NCBI GenBank assembly: GCA_029237695.1
Contig: JAQRGA010000065.1
Location: 1-64,000, forward strand
Direction: 5' to 3'
From: Conchocele bisecta
Taxonomy: Eukaryota > Mollusca > Bivalvia > Lucinida > Thyasiridae
Length of the DNA stretch: 64,000 nt
The notes below the pieces were generated by a model, which saw nothing but the letters and a program-made list of their open reading frames with translations, did no database searches and had not been told where the DNA came from. Below are positions 43,057 to 54,310 of this stretch, one piece after another. The number at the start of each line of letters is the position of its first letter. Positions within the stretch are counted from its first letter, which is position 1. Made by a program: the position numbers and the translations under genes.

Positions 43057-43999
43057 TTAGTTCCTTAAACATCCAATATGTGAACAATAACATACTTATA
43101 CACAGCCATGGTTATAATGCAGTCTCTCACCCGAGTATTGATTTTCCATTTCCTGTCGATCAGGTAGTCACTAAATTTGGTAATGTGTAACTTATTGGAT
43201 TGTAATATGTAAAATAAGCGGAGACCGATACTGGCCAGGGATTGGCTTAGACAGTAGGGTGAATTAAAAGTCTGGTTTATACAGTGCAACCTCTCCCAAT
43301 CATCCGCGTTCTTATGTAGAGCGTGCTCCATTGCGAGAGGTTTTACTGTGAAGATCTGTTTTATAAATAGGTAGCCGAACTTGGTACACCACGAGTAATT
43401 TCCCTTCGAGAACTACGATGTCGTGCAAATCGTGCTTCACGGTCCAGTCACACATCACCGCGTGCGCTAATCTTGCAAAATCAAGCAGATTGATTGGCTA
43501 AGCATGAGCTGTGCTACAGCGCAGGCTCAGCCAATCACACTGCTTGATTGCGAGTTGAGATTGCCCATATATGTTGAGAAGCGTTGACATCTTGGCAAGT
43601 TTAAGGTGGGCGGCGGACCCCTGTGTACCAAAAGTGTATGACCAAATGTTCTCCTTTTTAGTCCCAGACAATTGTAAATTTTAAATAGTTACCACCACCA
43701 ATTTATATAAGATGTATACATGCCTATACAAGTAAGTTGGTATGGCAACACTGTTTTTCATGGGTTTCGTCTAAGCGGAAGTGGTACTATGCCGGTCATG
43801 CGCACCTGACAATGACATCATTGTTTGTTTTTTTGTTTTTTTTACAAAGATGACATTGTTCGCAGTATATTCAAATTCTGAAATGGACTTATTAAGCAAT
43901 ACAGTGACTATCGATTATTTAAAGACAACTTTGTTGTTGAACAGACTATTGTCATAGTCCGAGGTCCGAGTCTTTCACGTGTGCTCGTGTTCAGCAATT
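43057..43999. other. Unassigned; hairpin at 43491-43538
   Basis: It contains the GATTGGCTAAGCATGAGC hairpin related to 25975-25998 and a CAACCTCTCCCAATCATCCG string related to the 51.2-kb repeat (GTGCAACCTCTCAGACGACT). No gene recognised. Confidence 0.35.
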
Positions 44000-44367
44000 A
44001 TCAAGGTGCATGATCACGTGATTACAACAACAACAACAATGGCTGAAAGTGTTAAAAGCGCGCCCACTCAAAAGTGAGTATTATTTTATATTTTCCTTAA
44101 TAGGCAACGGATTCTGATGAACTATGGCGCAGCAAACGCGTCTTCATGTGCTGCATTTGGTGGTGCCGTGAGTTCGGCACATACTTATGTCGTTTTTGCG
44201 AAGAATCAATTTCCGTGTCAGTAGACACGGAAATCGATTCTTCGCAAAAACGACAGCAGTTTGGGCGAAAGTACCGAGGACACCAAATGAATCGGATGGC
44301 TTCTGGAAGTTTCAGTACTTGTTGTTGTTGTTGGTGTTGTTGTAACCACGTGATCATACACATTGAT
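44000..44367. mobile_element. Family M5 MITE, copy 3
   Basis: Ends ATCAAGGTGCATGATCACGT and ACGTGATCATACACATTGAT, with ACAACAACAACAA and GTTGTTGTTG inside. The central ACTTATGTCGTTTTTGCGAA hairpin is complete. Confidence 0.8.
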
Positions 44368-44930
44368 TATGGTGTATTGCTTGTTTTTTCTTGACTTTGT
44401 CTTGTAATGTTGAGGAATATAAGAAGGTACGAACATTTGGGTCACACTGTATAAAGGAATACAAACAGCTGCTTACTCCATACTTCATCCATGATGCGTA
44501 ATTTGCTTCACATGACAACATTGACTCACCACCAGATTTCTGTCATTTCCACACCGCCGCAAAATACATCTGAACTTCCGTGATGGAATACACAGTACAG
44601 TACAGGTACTGTATGGTGGCCAGCGCGGGACATTCCCATTCTTCGTTATTTCGCTGAGTGTAAGCAAAGATTGTGGTAAGTTTCAGCTAACTGTACTTAA
44701 ATATGTACATATTAAATATGTCTGTTCATGACTAGATGCTGTAAAACGCATTTGACAAGAACGATGACGTAGCAATTTTAGTTGCTACGTTACTGTGTAT
44801 GGAATACCGGATATACGAGGGTGGGTCAATAAGTAATGTCACATGGTAAATAAGTTTAAAAAGTAGAGCTAAGTTTAAAGTTATCGTGTAAATTCAGTGA
44901 GTATAGCCTCTCACGGGTCCATGATCGACT
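44368..44930. other. Unassigned
   Basis: A minus-strand frame at 44520-44620 gives CIPSRKFRCILRRCGN before a GGTGAGTC donor-like site, loosely recalling an LDLa tail, but phase and spacing do not fit. The GTTGCTACGT/ACGTAGCAA pair lies near 44768-44796. No gene called. Confidence 0.3.
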
Positions 44931-45224
44931 ATTACGGAACACCGCAGGGGACGTAGAATTCTTTTTTATTAATTCATTCCCTCAATTTAACAATTCGTTC
45001 CCTCGAATTAAATTCGTTCCCTCGAATTAACAATTCGTTCCTTCAATTTAACAATTCGTTCCCACGAATTAGCAATTCGTTTTCTTTGTTTTTCGAATTA
45101 ACAATTCGTTCCCACTAAATTGCTATTTCGTGGGAACGAATTGTTATTTCGCGGGAACGAATTGTTATTTCGTGGGAACGAATTAATAAAAAAATAATTA
45201 TATGTCCCCTGCGGGGCTCCGTAG
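44931..45224. mobile_element. Family M3 foldback, copy 3
   Basis: Ends TTACGGAACACCGCAGGGGA (one change in GAGCCCC) and TCCCCTGCGGGGCTCCGTAG. The 21-bp units switch orientation at about 45120. Confidence 0.85.
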
Positions 45225-46444
45225 CCTATCACCGTTGTGGTAGTGTCGAAACATTCGTTGGTACATTCGACACTTGTGGTCGGCGCTAATTGAACGTTAC
45301 TCGGTTACTACAGCGGAAATATTCAAGTGATATTTTAAATAATTGATGGATTATAACTTTATTTGTGTGGTTCATGTAGGCTGCATATGATAGGATTTCC
45401 CATATCCATGAGCGCAAGAATTAGTCCGGCAGCCAAAAGCCGATTTTGGGCTTAACCTCGTTTTGAATAACATAGTTTATTATGCTCCCACCAATCTATT
45501 AAGGGGGGGGGGGGGCATTTTGTTTTACCTCTGTCCGTGCCTGTATGCCTCGTTTTCTTTGGCTGCCAGCGGGGGTATTCGTGTGCCGACAGGCCAGATT
45601 TGTAGTTTATCTCTGTTACCAATTGATATTATGATGTGATACTTCATAAAATTATACACATTTATTGCCATGTATTGTGAGTAATAAGTATACTACACCA
45701 ATACCCAGGGTCAAGGACGTTGAACTTCAATCCAGGTGTCATCGGGGAGCAGTTGACGGATTTACCGACCATCTAGGTTTGATTAGTCTTTTTTCATGGC
45801 TTAACCATTTTCAAACACGTGTGCTATCGTTACACAATCAGAATCATGCACAATTCGTGTCAGAAGTGTACAGTTGGCAAAATTGTGATTGTCAAGGATG
45901 GTTTGAAGTGTCCCAGTCGTTTGACTGACTGCTTAATTCTGGTTAATGTATGTATCTATGATTCATCATTGTTCACGATGTGACACATGAAGGTGTCTTC
46001 CTCATTACGATGGAGTTTGTCCTATGTGTTTTTGTTTATGGGCTAACTGATTGTCTCGGACCTCAATCAGACCTGTGCCACGTAGCAAGCATCGGCACAA
46101 TCGTATATCAACATTAAGCCTGTATTTAAACTTATTGGTGATTGGAAAATGTCACCGTGTTTGCTCTGAACTAAAAGTATCAGACACCCATTATGTAGTA
46201 ATCGTTCTCATTGTTAAATGCTTTGTACAAATGGCATAAAAGATACCTTGGCAATTGTATATACATAGCAATATATTCATTCATTCGTACAACTAATTAA
46301 TTCATTGTTTCAACAGTATCCTCGTCTGAAACTGAAATGGGTTGTTCTCATAGTTGGTAGTCTCCCAACCGGCATTGAAAGGAGTCACACATCTACTGAC
46401 TGACTGATAATATAGTGCAGCCTTCCCATCGCTGATAATATGAT
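45225..46444. other. Unassigned; short repeat at 45413-45482
   Basis: AGTCCGGCAGCCAAAAGCCG to AGTTTATTATG matches 1210-1265. A G12 tract lies at about 45508. The 87-aa plus ORF at 45665 shows no recognised domain. No gene. Confidence 0.35.
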
Positions 46445-46733
46445 TTTATCCTGTCAACACAGTGCGTATGTGCCGTGAAACACGGTGCCGTGAAACAGTT
46501 TTGATATCACTGCGTATGAATATGTGCGGTGGCTGGGGTTATATTTTTGCATTTTACAGCCATTTGTAGGTGTTGACGGGATAAATAGAATAGTAGGTTA
46601 GTGCCGTGAATGGAAAAAATATCTGGCGCGGCACGGAAACGGAATGTGCTCGGCAGAGCCTTGCCCATCCCGTTTCCTGAGCCTTGCCAGATATGTTTTA
46701 CCCATTGACGGCACTAACCTACTATTCTCTATA
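46445..46733 (+). mobile_element. Composite MITE M1, copy 10
   Basis: Starts TTTATCCTGTCAACACAGTG, with complete A and B. Its right end is within a few bases of the first readable codon of the Penelope-like fragment, so it either inserted into that element or marks its truncation point. Confidence 0.85.
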
Positions 46734-46738
46734 ATATG

Positions 46739-47484
46739 AGGATTATTGGTTTTGCGACAGAAAGGCAGCTAAGAAAGAGGGGGTATAGTGCATCATTAAT
46801 CGAGAGAGAATTACAACACGTGGATGTAATGGATAGGGCGGACGTACTGGTGCCAAAACAGAGACAGAGACTAAGAGAGTTCCCATTGTTCTTACATACT
46901 CAACATTGCTCCCAGACATCAGACATATATTGGCCAAACACCAGAATGTACTACATACATCTGGCCGTATGAAAGAAATATTCCCGGATCCACCTCTACT
47001 TACGTTCATGCGAGACGAAAATATAAGTGACATCCTGGTACATGGTAACACGAACAGATTAGTGAGGTCAACCGCTGCACCTTGTTCATGCAGAACATGT
47101 TGCTCCCTGCATAAGGACACTAAAATGGATACCAGCGGTCTGCGGAGTTACAACCCCGTAAGCAATGTTACGTGCGAGGACAGAAACGTAGTGTATGTGC
47201 TGGCGTGCAAGCCGTGCAACAAGACGGTATACGTGGGGGAAACAGAACGTTCATTGCGCGAACGCACGCACGGACGAACATCGCCGCAATGTGCGCGTTT
47301 ACAAAATGAAAACAAGCCCATACTGCGACACTTCCTGGGTCACGGTGATCATGGCGTGGGTGTCTCTGTCCTCCAGAAGCTGTACAGCGAAGGACGCATA
47401 TTTCGTCTTCTCACGGACGAAAATTGGATACAAATACTTGGAACGAACTTCCCACATGGGTGTAATGTGAAGTGTAACAAGTGA
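46739..47484 (+). pseudogene. Penelope-like element, 3' part with GIY-YIG endonuclease
   Basis: Frame 1 (46739 to about 46880) gives LRKRGYSASLIERELQHVDV and MDRADVL, resembling the thumb end of Penelope-like reverse transcriptases. After a one-base frame change at about 46872-46882 the next frame reads VPIVLTYSTLLPDIRHILA and then a Cys-rich linker (CSCRTCC-x2-H). It continues with the nuclease: NVVYVLACKPCNKTVYVGET followed by RSLRERTHGR, i.e. GIY as VVY, YIG as VYVG, and the conserved Arg. It ends at TGA 47482-47484. The reverse transcriptase core is absent, so this is a 5'-truncated, frameshifted copy. Confidence 0.85.
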
Positions 47485-48586
47485 ATTGGTGTTTTGATCC
47501 GGACGCATTCAACCTGTTCAACATGATACTAGAAACGTGAACAATCCCGTTACTGGTTTCAGGTTGAAATGTTAATCGCACTCTTGGTTTACCACATGCG
47601 GCCCGATGCTGGAAACACGAATATTTTTATTCGTGTTTCTGGTATCGGGTGCCATGGGATGGGTTTGACGTCGTACGGGCGTGGACTGTGCGTCGGATCG
47701 CGGGATGATGATGACGCATAAGTGGTGTATCGTGGTTTGACGTATGGCCTGGGCTCGCGCGACGTCATGACGTCTGGCTCATAACATCCGGTTTACTGCT
47801 AGACTATATATTTACGTCGAAATAGGCGCCGGATTGCTGACGAATTCCCATTCAGCTACACACAGAAGATACTGCATAAACACAGTTTCGTCTAGCAAAT
47901 TTGAGCCTTTTACTAGACGAAAATTGCGTATATGCGATACATCTAAGTAGAACTAAGTGGCATCTCGTCAGGAAACCGGTGCATTCTTTTCGACGTGGAA
48001 CATTTTATGACGACGCGGACTGCAGCACGTAAGCACATGAAACAAACAAAATAAACTCTCAATGGAAGTAAATCTTGCAGCAGCAATATAATACCAAGGA
48101 CATAATTTACAATTCCGAGCCGAACACCTGTGGTTGAATATATGGCCATAAGTACAATGTCATGCATGGAGCGCTGTTCTCGGGTCTATTATCGCGACCG
48201 ACAATCATCACAGGAATATGGTGGCATTTACCCGCCATATATTGCATTTATTAACGTGAACGCGATTTCTAAGTGGTCTTCATAACAATACATTTAACCT
48301 ATATACTCGGAACTATAGCGTCAACTATAAACAAAATACAATTAAAACAGGTATATTTACATTCGAACTAAACATGAGTTTGAACGCAAAACAGTTACGT
48401 TGGAACGCAAAATACTTATGTTCGAATGCAAAATGATATTTATGCGTTCAAACGCAAAAACGAAAAAAAAAGTTACGCTCAAATGTACTTCCTTTTTTTT
48501 TTACAAATACATGTATTGTTAAAACACTTTGTAATTATACATGTACATGTATGTTAAAAACACTTTCTGATTTATAAAACTTAGTA
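47485..48586. other. Penelope 3' flank and unassigned sequence
   Basis: It contains a strong hairpin at about 47600-47651 (GATGCTGGAAACACGAAT and complement around TTTTTA). A TGCTGACGAATTCC string at 47836 recalls a hammerhead box but lacks a matching GAAA. (GTTCGAACGCAAAA)-like repeats lie at 48360-48470. No gene. Confidence 0.35.
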
Positions 48587-49150
48587 TGGCATCGTTGACT
48601 TAATGTATGCAGGTTAACTACATGACATGTAGTATATTGTCTAGAATAGGCACGTGCACTTAATGTATGCATTGTTAACAATACATGTTACATGTAGATG
48701 TATGTTCTAGAATGGCACGTGCACTTAATGTATGCATGTTAACTACATGTACATGTAGTATGTATGTCTAGAATGGTACGTGTCTTACTGTATGCATGTT
48801 AACTACATGTACATGTAGTATGTATGCTAGAAATGGTACGTGTACTTAAATTTGTATGCTATGTTAACTACATGTACATGTAGTTTGTATGTCTAGAATG
48901 GTACGTGTACTTAATGTATGCATGTTAACTTTACATGTACATGTAGTATTGTATGTCTAGAATGGCCACGTGCACTTATAAGTATGCATGTTAACTACAT
49001 ACATGTAGTATGTAATGTCTAGAATGGTACGTGACTTAATGTGTGCATGTTAACTACATGTACAATGTAGTATGTAAGTCTAGAATGGGTAACGTGACTT
49101 AATGTATGCATGTTAACTACATGTACATGTAGTATGTATGTCTAGAATTT
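48587..49150. repeat. 60-bp minisatellite, about 9 units, indel-rich
   Basis: The unit includes CTTAATGTATGCATGTTAAC, TACATGTACATGTAGTATG and TATGTCTAGAATGGTACGTG. Units differ mostly by single-base gains and losses, as in the noisy half of the 32-bp array. Confidence 0.9.
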
Positions 49151-49410
49151 AATAAGTGTACATGTGATGAGACGTTAATAAACTATTTTATTACATACCT
49201 ACCCATGAAATACATAGTTATACGATGTAAATAAAAGTCATATGTTCTCATCGATGAAATAAACATCTTCCGGTGAAAATACGACTACTTCCGCTATCGA
49301 TATTCATAACGCGCACCTGCATTGCCGGACTGCAAATTAAATAGGCTGGAAATACACATTCATTACCGTATACAGTCTGAAAAACGGCTAATTTCCATGG
49401 AGCGGTATAT
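49151..49410. other. Unassigned
   Basis: Nothing recognised. Confidence 0.3.
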
Positions 49411-49501
49411 AATAAATAGAATATTCATATTTTTGCAACGAATATGACATATGTTCATCTCGTGGTGCAAAAATATGAATATCCTCTATATATTCTATTA
49501 G
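49411..49501. repeat. Inverted repeat with AATATTCATATTTTTGCA arms
   Basis: TAATAAATAGAATATTCATA and TTTTTGCA are mirrored as TGCAAAAATATGAATAT...ATATTCTATTA, with ATATGACATATG in the loop. Single copy. Confidence 0.5.
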
Positions 49502-49681
49502 TATTGTCTTGTGTTCGAACATGTAGTGCGGTTTTGCATGATTAAGAATGGTAACTTGCTCATTTTCTGCCATTTTCGGGTAATTTTAATTGTTTTCCTC
49601 AGATCTCTTAGTTTCTACGTTTGAATTTTGTTTTCTAGAGCCCTTGATCTGAAGAATGATCACACAATACATTTACACAGA

Positions 49682-49919
49682 TCTGGCGCGCGTTTCACTA
49701 AACTTCGTACGACTAAAAAGTGCAAAATTATGATATTCTATAAATTTCACATTAACAACGTGTTCTTGTAAACAATTATTGGATTTACATTTATTGAGCA
49801 TAGGCTGCATATGCAGCCTATGTTCAATAAATGTAAATCCATTAATTGAAATTTCCAGACGATCCGAAATTTACACTTACGAACATTTTAATCGTACGAA
49901 GTTTAGTGAAACGGGCACG
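49682..49919. mobile_element. Family M2 MITE, copy 6
   Basis: Ends CGCGTTTCACTAAACTTCGT and ACGAAGTTTAGTGAAACGGG. The outer G/C edge is altered on both sides (GGCGCG, GGGCAC), so the termini have drifted. The centre hairpin is intact. Confidence 0.8.
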
Positions 49920-50728
49920 TGTTTGACAACAAGGACATGTAGACAGTTGATGTCAATGTACATTCTGCTATGTTGCATATTTACATTTTCAGCAAACCTA
50001 AATCGATGTCATCACACATGTTTGTATTTGCAAGTATATATGGCACATAAGACGGCTGCGACCAGCATACGGTCCCAGGTCAGCACGTGTAGTCTGATCA
50101 GAACATATACCCTCAACTTTTGACGCCATTATGAAAAATATTGTAAGTTTTGTCAACGTTTTTAATGAAACTACGCAGATGTTCGAAGGGACACAATCAC
50201 ATGGCGTGTCTCATTATTACCATGCCCGCGAACACATGGATTCGGCTTGCTTTGGCTTTCTTTGGTATTGCTATATATACACGTGTTCCAGCTGAGGTCG
50301 GATACGACCTCGATTGTACATAGAATATGTTCGACACAGTCATCGTACCGAATATTCTATGTATTTCATCACGTTAACGATAATTTCAATACATATAATA
50401 ATCGAGACACGACATGTGATTTTGTACCTACGGACATCTGCGATATTTCATGAAATATATTTACAGAAAATGGCATATTTTCCGTAAACAACATCAGAAG
50501 TTGAGATAAATTCCCGAGTACATGCGGAATATAATTCCGTAATTCCGCATGTACTCTGAAATTTTGTATACGTATTTTATGAAATTACGCAGATGTCCGA
50601 AGGTACAAAATGGCATGGCGTGTCTCATATGTTTCCAGGCACCACTTCTCACTACACTGTGAGCATTATGACTGCATGCTTACAATCTCATCAGGGTCCA
50701 TCAGGTTATTGAGCTAAAGCAACCATTA
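49920..50728. repeat. Fragments of a GACATGCCATG-ended inverted repeat family
   Basis: ATGAAACTACGCAGATGTTC plus CATGGCGTGTCTCATTATTA (50166-50220) and ATGAAATTACGCAGATGTCC plus CATGGCGTGTCTCATATG (50578-50630) are direct copies. GACATCTGCGATATTTCATG (50433) is inverted between them. A related piece lies at 14030-14095. A TACATGCGGAATATAATTCC hairpin is at 50519-50555. No gene. Confidence 0.45.
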
Positions 50729-50974
50729 TGGGGCCCGTTTCACTAAACTTCGTACGACTAAAATGTTCGTAAGTGCAAATTTAGTATCGTCTGGAAATTT
50801 CAATTGATGGATTTACATTTATTGAGCATAGGCTGCATATGCAGCCTATGCTCAATAAATGTAAATCCAATATTTGTTTACAAGAAAACATTGTTAATGT
50901 GAAATTTACAGACTATCATAATTTTGCACTTACGAACATTTTAGTCGTACGAAGTTTAGTGAAACGGCCCCCAG
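50729..50974. mobile_element. Family M2 MITE, copy 7, inverted
   Basis: Ends GGGGCCCGTTTCACTAAACT and AGTTTAGTGAAACGGCCCCC. The arm that carries GTTTACAAGAAAACATTG is on the right here, whereas the other copies have it on the left, so this copy is in reverse orientation. Confidence 0.85.
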
Positions 50975-51447
50975 ATGTCTCTAAAGAATAGTTGAGAATC
51001 ATACTATTATGTATACACAGGGATTGGACTTGCTTTGGTACTGCAATAAACTGCATAGTTTTAGTAGCAATTGTACCAAAGAAAGTGGAAAGCAAGCGGA
51101 ATCTCCAATGTTACATACTGGTAAGTGTGACAGTGGTCATGTTGCTACATTCAACCATACTACAGTGCAACCTCTCAGACGACTCCCACGCTGTCCGGTT
51201 TATACACGTTCCACTGTATTTATCCAATATGAGCGCCCCCAAGACATTTTGGCGTGCTTTACAATCATGAACTGGCATTAACATTAGACATAAATGTCAG
51301 TGAAACCAATCTTATTAATCAAACAAATTCGTTCTCGGTGTCCGGTTTAGAGAAGTTCCACTGAATGTCCATTTATGTCGCTACTTCGTATTCTACGGAA
51401 CCCTTCAGTTTATCAGTTTCTGTTACTGTATACACAGTAGCTACAAT
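50975..51447. repeat. Repeat with CCGGTTTAGAGAAGTTCCACTG end
   Basis: CAGTGCAACCTCTCAGACGA (51162) and GTGTCCGGTTTAGAGAAGTT (51341) are relatives of the 44-bp minisatellite unit and of 57045-57090. No gene recognised; the overlapping ORFs of about 90 aa lack domains. Confidence 0.4.
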
Positions 51448-51713
51448 ATAGAGAATAGTAGGTTAGTGCCGTGAATGGGAAAAAATATCTGGCAAGGCTC
51501 AGGAAACGGGATGGGCGAGGCTCTGCCGAGCACATCCCGTTTCCGTGCCGCGCCAGATATTTTTTTCCATTCACGGCACTAACCTACTATTCTATTTATC
51601 CCGTTAACACCTACAAATGGCTGTAAAATTCAAAAATTGTATTGACTGGATATCAAAAATGTTTCACGGCACCGTGTTTCACGTCACATACGCACTGTGT
51701 TGACGGTATAAAA
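51448..51713 (-). mobile_element. Composite MITE M1, copy 11, reverse
   Basis: Palindrome B first, then part A to GTGTTGACGGTATAAAA. Part A is shortened in its middle compared with copy 2: the ATCACTGCGTATGAATATG block is missing. Confidence 0.85.
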
Positions 51714-52917
51714 TTCAATATGTTATCTACGGCTACAATTGGACACATTCAACAAATGTGAGCAACCGAAGTGCATACCCAAACCTGTTGCATGTAGGTC
51801 AACATTTAGTAAACTGTATATTTTATACCTTTAAACAAATAATCCTTGATGTAATAGAACAGGAAAATCATTTTCCCATGGAAGCTATATTTTCTCTTGC
51901 TGTTGTTCAACATTCAGCATAACGAAATGAAGCTTTCAAATTTACAAGATATACATGTAAATGTCAGATATACACATTGACACGGTTAAATAACCAAGTT
52001 ATGCATGTGTATGTTCTTTATTAATAATGTCTTGACAGTTTTATATCGCTAACATATCAAACACGCCGGATAACCGATTGCAAAAATCACGCTTCCATGT
52101 GTTACATTAAAGAGATGGGGTTAAATGGTTACCCTCGCGAGAGGTATGAAGTGGGGTAGTAATTGTGTTTCTATATACACAGGATTACTATATTGTAAGG
52201 GTTTATTTGTTGTCTTCAATCGCTCACGTTTTCTCACGTCGTCACGTCAGTTATATCAATGCCATTACCGTGTTGGTAAGCTGAAAGTGACGCATACTGA
52301 CGTACCATGGACATGGTGTTACATTAGAGGTGTAGATGGTGCAGAAGACACATTTCACACAAACAAGCTGTCTGATACATCTAGCAATACAGTAGCAACT
52401 TGTCATTTGTCATACATGTGCGTTTGTCGGCTAACTATTGTATTTGCATGTCATAGTTCGATGATGTCGCGGAAATGTCATGCTAAATTTGAATTGGCCA
52501 TACATTGCCTCCTCATATCACAATATGTATAAGTTTGTGTTCTTATATCGTCGCTATCGCTCCCTCGCATTTAATTCCTTAAACATCTAATATATGAACA
52601 ATAACATATTTATAGTTCAACCAAGTGTACAATGAAATATCCCATTCGAGTATAGATTTTCCATTTCCCACATGTGGAACAGTTAATCATTAACTCTTGT
52701 AATATAGAACTTATTGGCGGTAAACGTTGCACTATGTGGAATAAGTAGAGCTCAATGCTGCCAAACGATTGGCTTAGCATGTAGGACGAACTATAAGATA
52801 CGCACATGTACGACAACCGACTTTAACAATGTGATAATGGAAGAGAAAGTTAGTGGGACAGGTGATCTACAGGTAAATGCTCTTTAACACGTTTCATCCC
52901 CACCTGAGACTCGGCGC
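51714..52917. other. Unassigned; 135-codon ORF of unknown nature
   Basis: A plus-strand frame at 52125-52532 is long for the local composition, but it shows no domain, signal or repeat and has Cys scattered without pattern. A stretch at 52570-52740 is related to 43070-43210 (TTCCTTAAACATCCAATATG against TTCCTTAAACATCTAATATA, ATTTTCCATTTCC). I do not call a gene. Confidence 0.3.
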
Positions 52918-53715
52918 CTTAAAGATACATGTCCACTCAGTAGCACACAATGTTCTTAAAGATACATGTCCACTCAGTAGACAAACAATGTTCTTAAAGA
53001 TACATGTCCACTCAGTAGCACACAATGTTCTTAAAGATACATGTCCACTCAGTAGACACACAATGTTCTTAAAGATACATGTCCACTCAGTAGCACACAA
53101 TGTTCTTAAAGGTACATGTCCACTCAGTAGACACACAATGTTCTTAAAGGTACATGTCCACTCAGTAGACACATGATGTTCTTAAAGATACATGTCCACT
53201 CAGTAGACACACGATGTTCTTAAAGGTACATGTCCACTCAGTAGACACACAATGTTCTTAAAGATACATGTCCACTCAGTAGACACACAATGTTCTTAAA
53301 GATACATGTCCACTCAGTAGACACACGATGTTCTTAAAGGTACATGTCCACTCAGTAGACACACAATGTTCTTAAAGGTACATGTCCACTCAGTAGACAC
53401 ACAATGTTCTTAAAGGTACATGTCCATCAGTAGACACACGATGTTCTTAAAAGATACATGTCACTCAGTAGACACACGATGTTCTTAAAGGTACATGTCC
53501 ACTCAGTAGACACACAATGTTCTTAAAGATACATGCCCACTCAGTAGACACACAATGTTCTTAAAGATACATGTCCACTCAGTAGACACACAATGTTCTT
53601 AAAAGGTACATGTCCACTCAGTAGACACACAATGTTCTTAAAGATACATGTCCACTCAGTAGACACACAATGTTCTTAAAGGTACATGTCCACTCAGTAG
53701 ACACACAATGTTCTT
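52918..53715. repeat. 38-bp minisatellite, about 21 units
   Basis: Unit CTTAAAGATACATGTCCACT plus CAGTAGACACACAATGTT. The unit equals the end of element M8 (TTAAAGGTACATGCCCACGC, then CAGTAG or CAGCAG). After it a block of about 113 bp (TTTATAGGTATTACATAAGT to GTTCTAAACATTA) is duplicated with one more M8 end between the copies. ORFs of up to 99 aa on both strands are repeat translations. Confidence 0.9.
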
Positions 53716-54310
53716 TATAGGTATTACATAAGTGTATAGTTGTGTCACTATTCCACCAGTTCTAAACATTAAAGGTACATGTCCACTCAGTAGACACACA
53801 ATGTTCTTTATAGGTATTACATAAGTGTATAGTTGTGTCACTATTCCACCAGTTCTAAACATTACGAGTGCCCGCTATACAGATATAATCATTTAGTAAT
53901 ATTTAGTTTACATGTCCACTCAGTAGGCACACAATGTTCTTTATAGGTATTAAATATAGAGAATAGTAGGTTAGTGCCGTGAATGGGAAAAAATATCTGG
54001 CAAGGCTCAGGAAACGGGATGGGCGAGGCTCTGCTTCCGTGCCGCGCCAGATATTTTTTCCCAATCACGGCACTAACTTACTATTCTATTTATCCCGTCA
54101 ACACCTTCAAATGGCTGTAAAATGCAAAAATTGTATTGACTGGATATCAAAAATGTTTCACGGCACCGTGTTTCACGGCACGTACGCACTGTGTTGACGG
54201 GATAAAAGTGTATAGTTGTGTCACTATCCACCAGTTCTAAAAATTACGAGTGCCCGCTATACAGATATAATTATTTAGTAATATTTAGTTTACTGATAGT
54301 GACTCGCGGT
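53716..54310. mobile_element. M8 subterminal segments with nested M1
   Basis: ATTACGAGTGCCCGCTATAC and GTCACTATTCCACCAGTTCT occur in three successive diverged copies and match, inverted, 23190-23250. The third is interrupted by the M1 copy at 53954-54207. Confidence 0.65.
53954..54207 (-). mobile_element. Composite MITE M1, copy 12, reverse, nested
   Basis: B then A, ending GTGTTGACGGGATAAA. It sits inside an M8-type segment: the flanks TTCTTTATAGGTATTA and AGTGTATAGTTGTGTCAC are contiguous in the uninterrupted copies nearby. Palindrome B has lost about 16 bp from its centre (GGCTCTGCTTCCGTGCC). Confidence 0.85.

Noticed and set aside
44520..44640. LDLa-like CIPSRKFRCILRRCGN before a GTGAGT
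   Set aside because: Cysteine spacing and splice phase do not fit the LDLa exons, and no acidic D-x-S-D-E motif follows.
47600..47651. Hairpin as a microRNA precursor or terminator
   Set aside because: Many MITE-type hairpins occur in the window, and nothing here distinguishes this one as a microRNA.
47830..47850. TGCTGACGAATTCC as a hammerhead ribozyme box of the Penelope element
   Set aside because: No GAAA box at a fitting distance and no stem II.
52125..52532. 135-codon plus-strand ORF
   Set aside because: No domain, codon pattern, splice context or repeat support; chance is not excluded.
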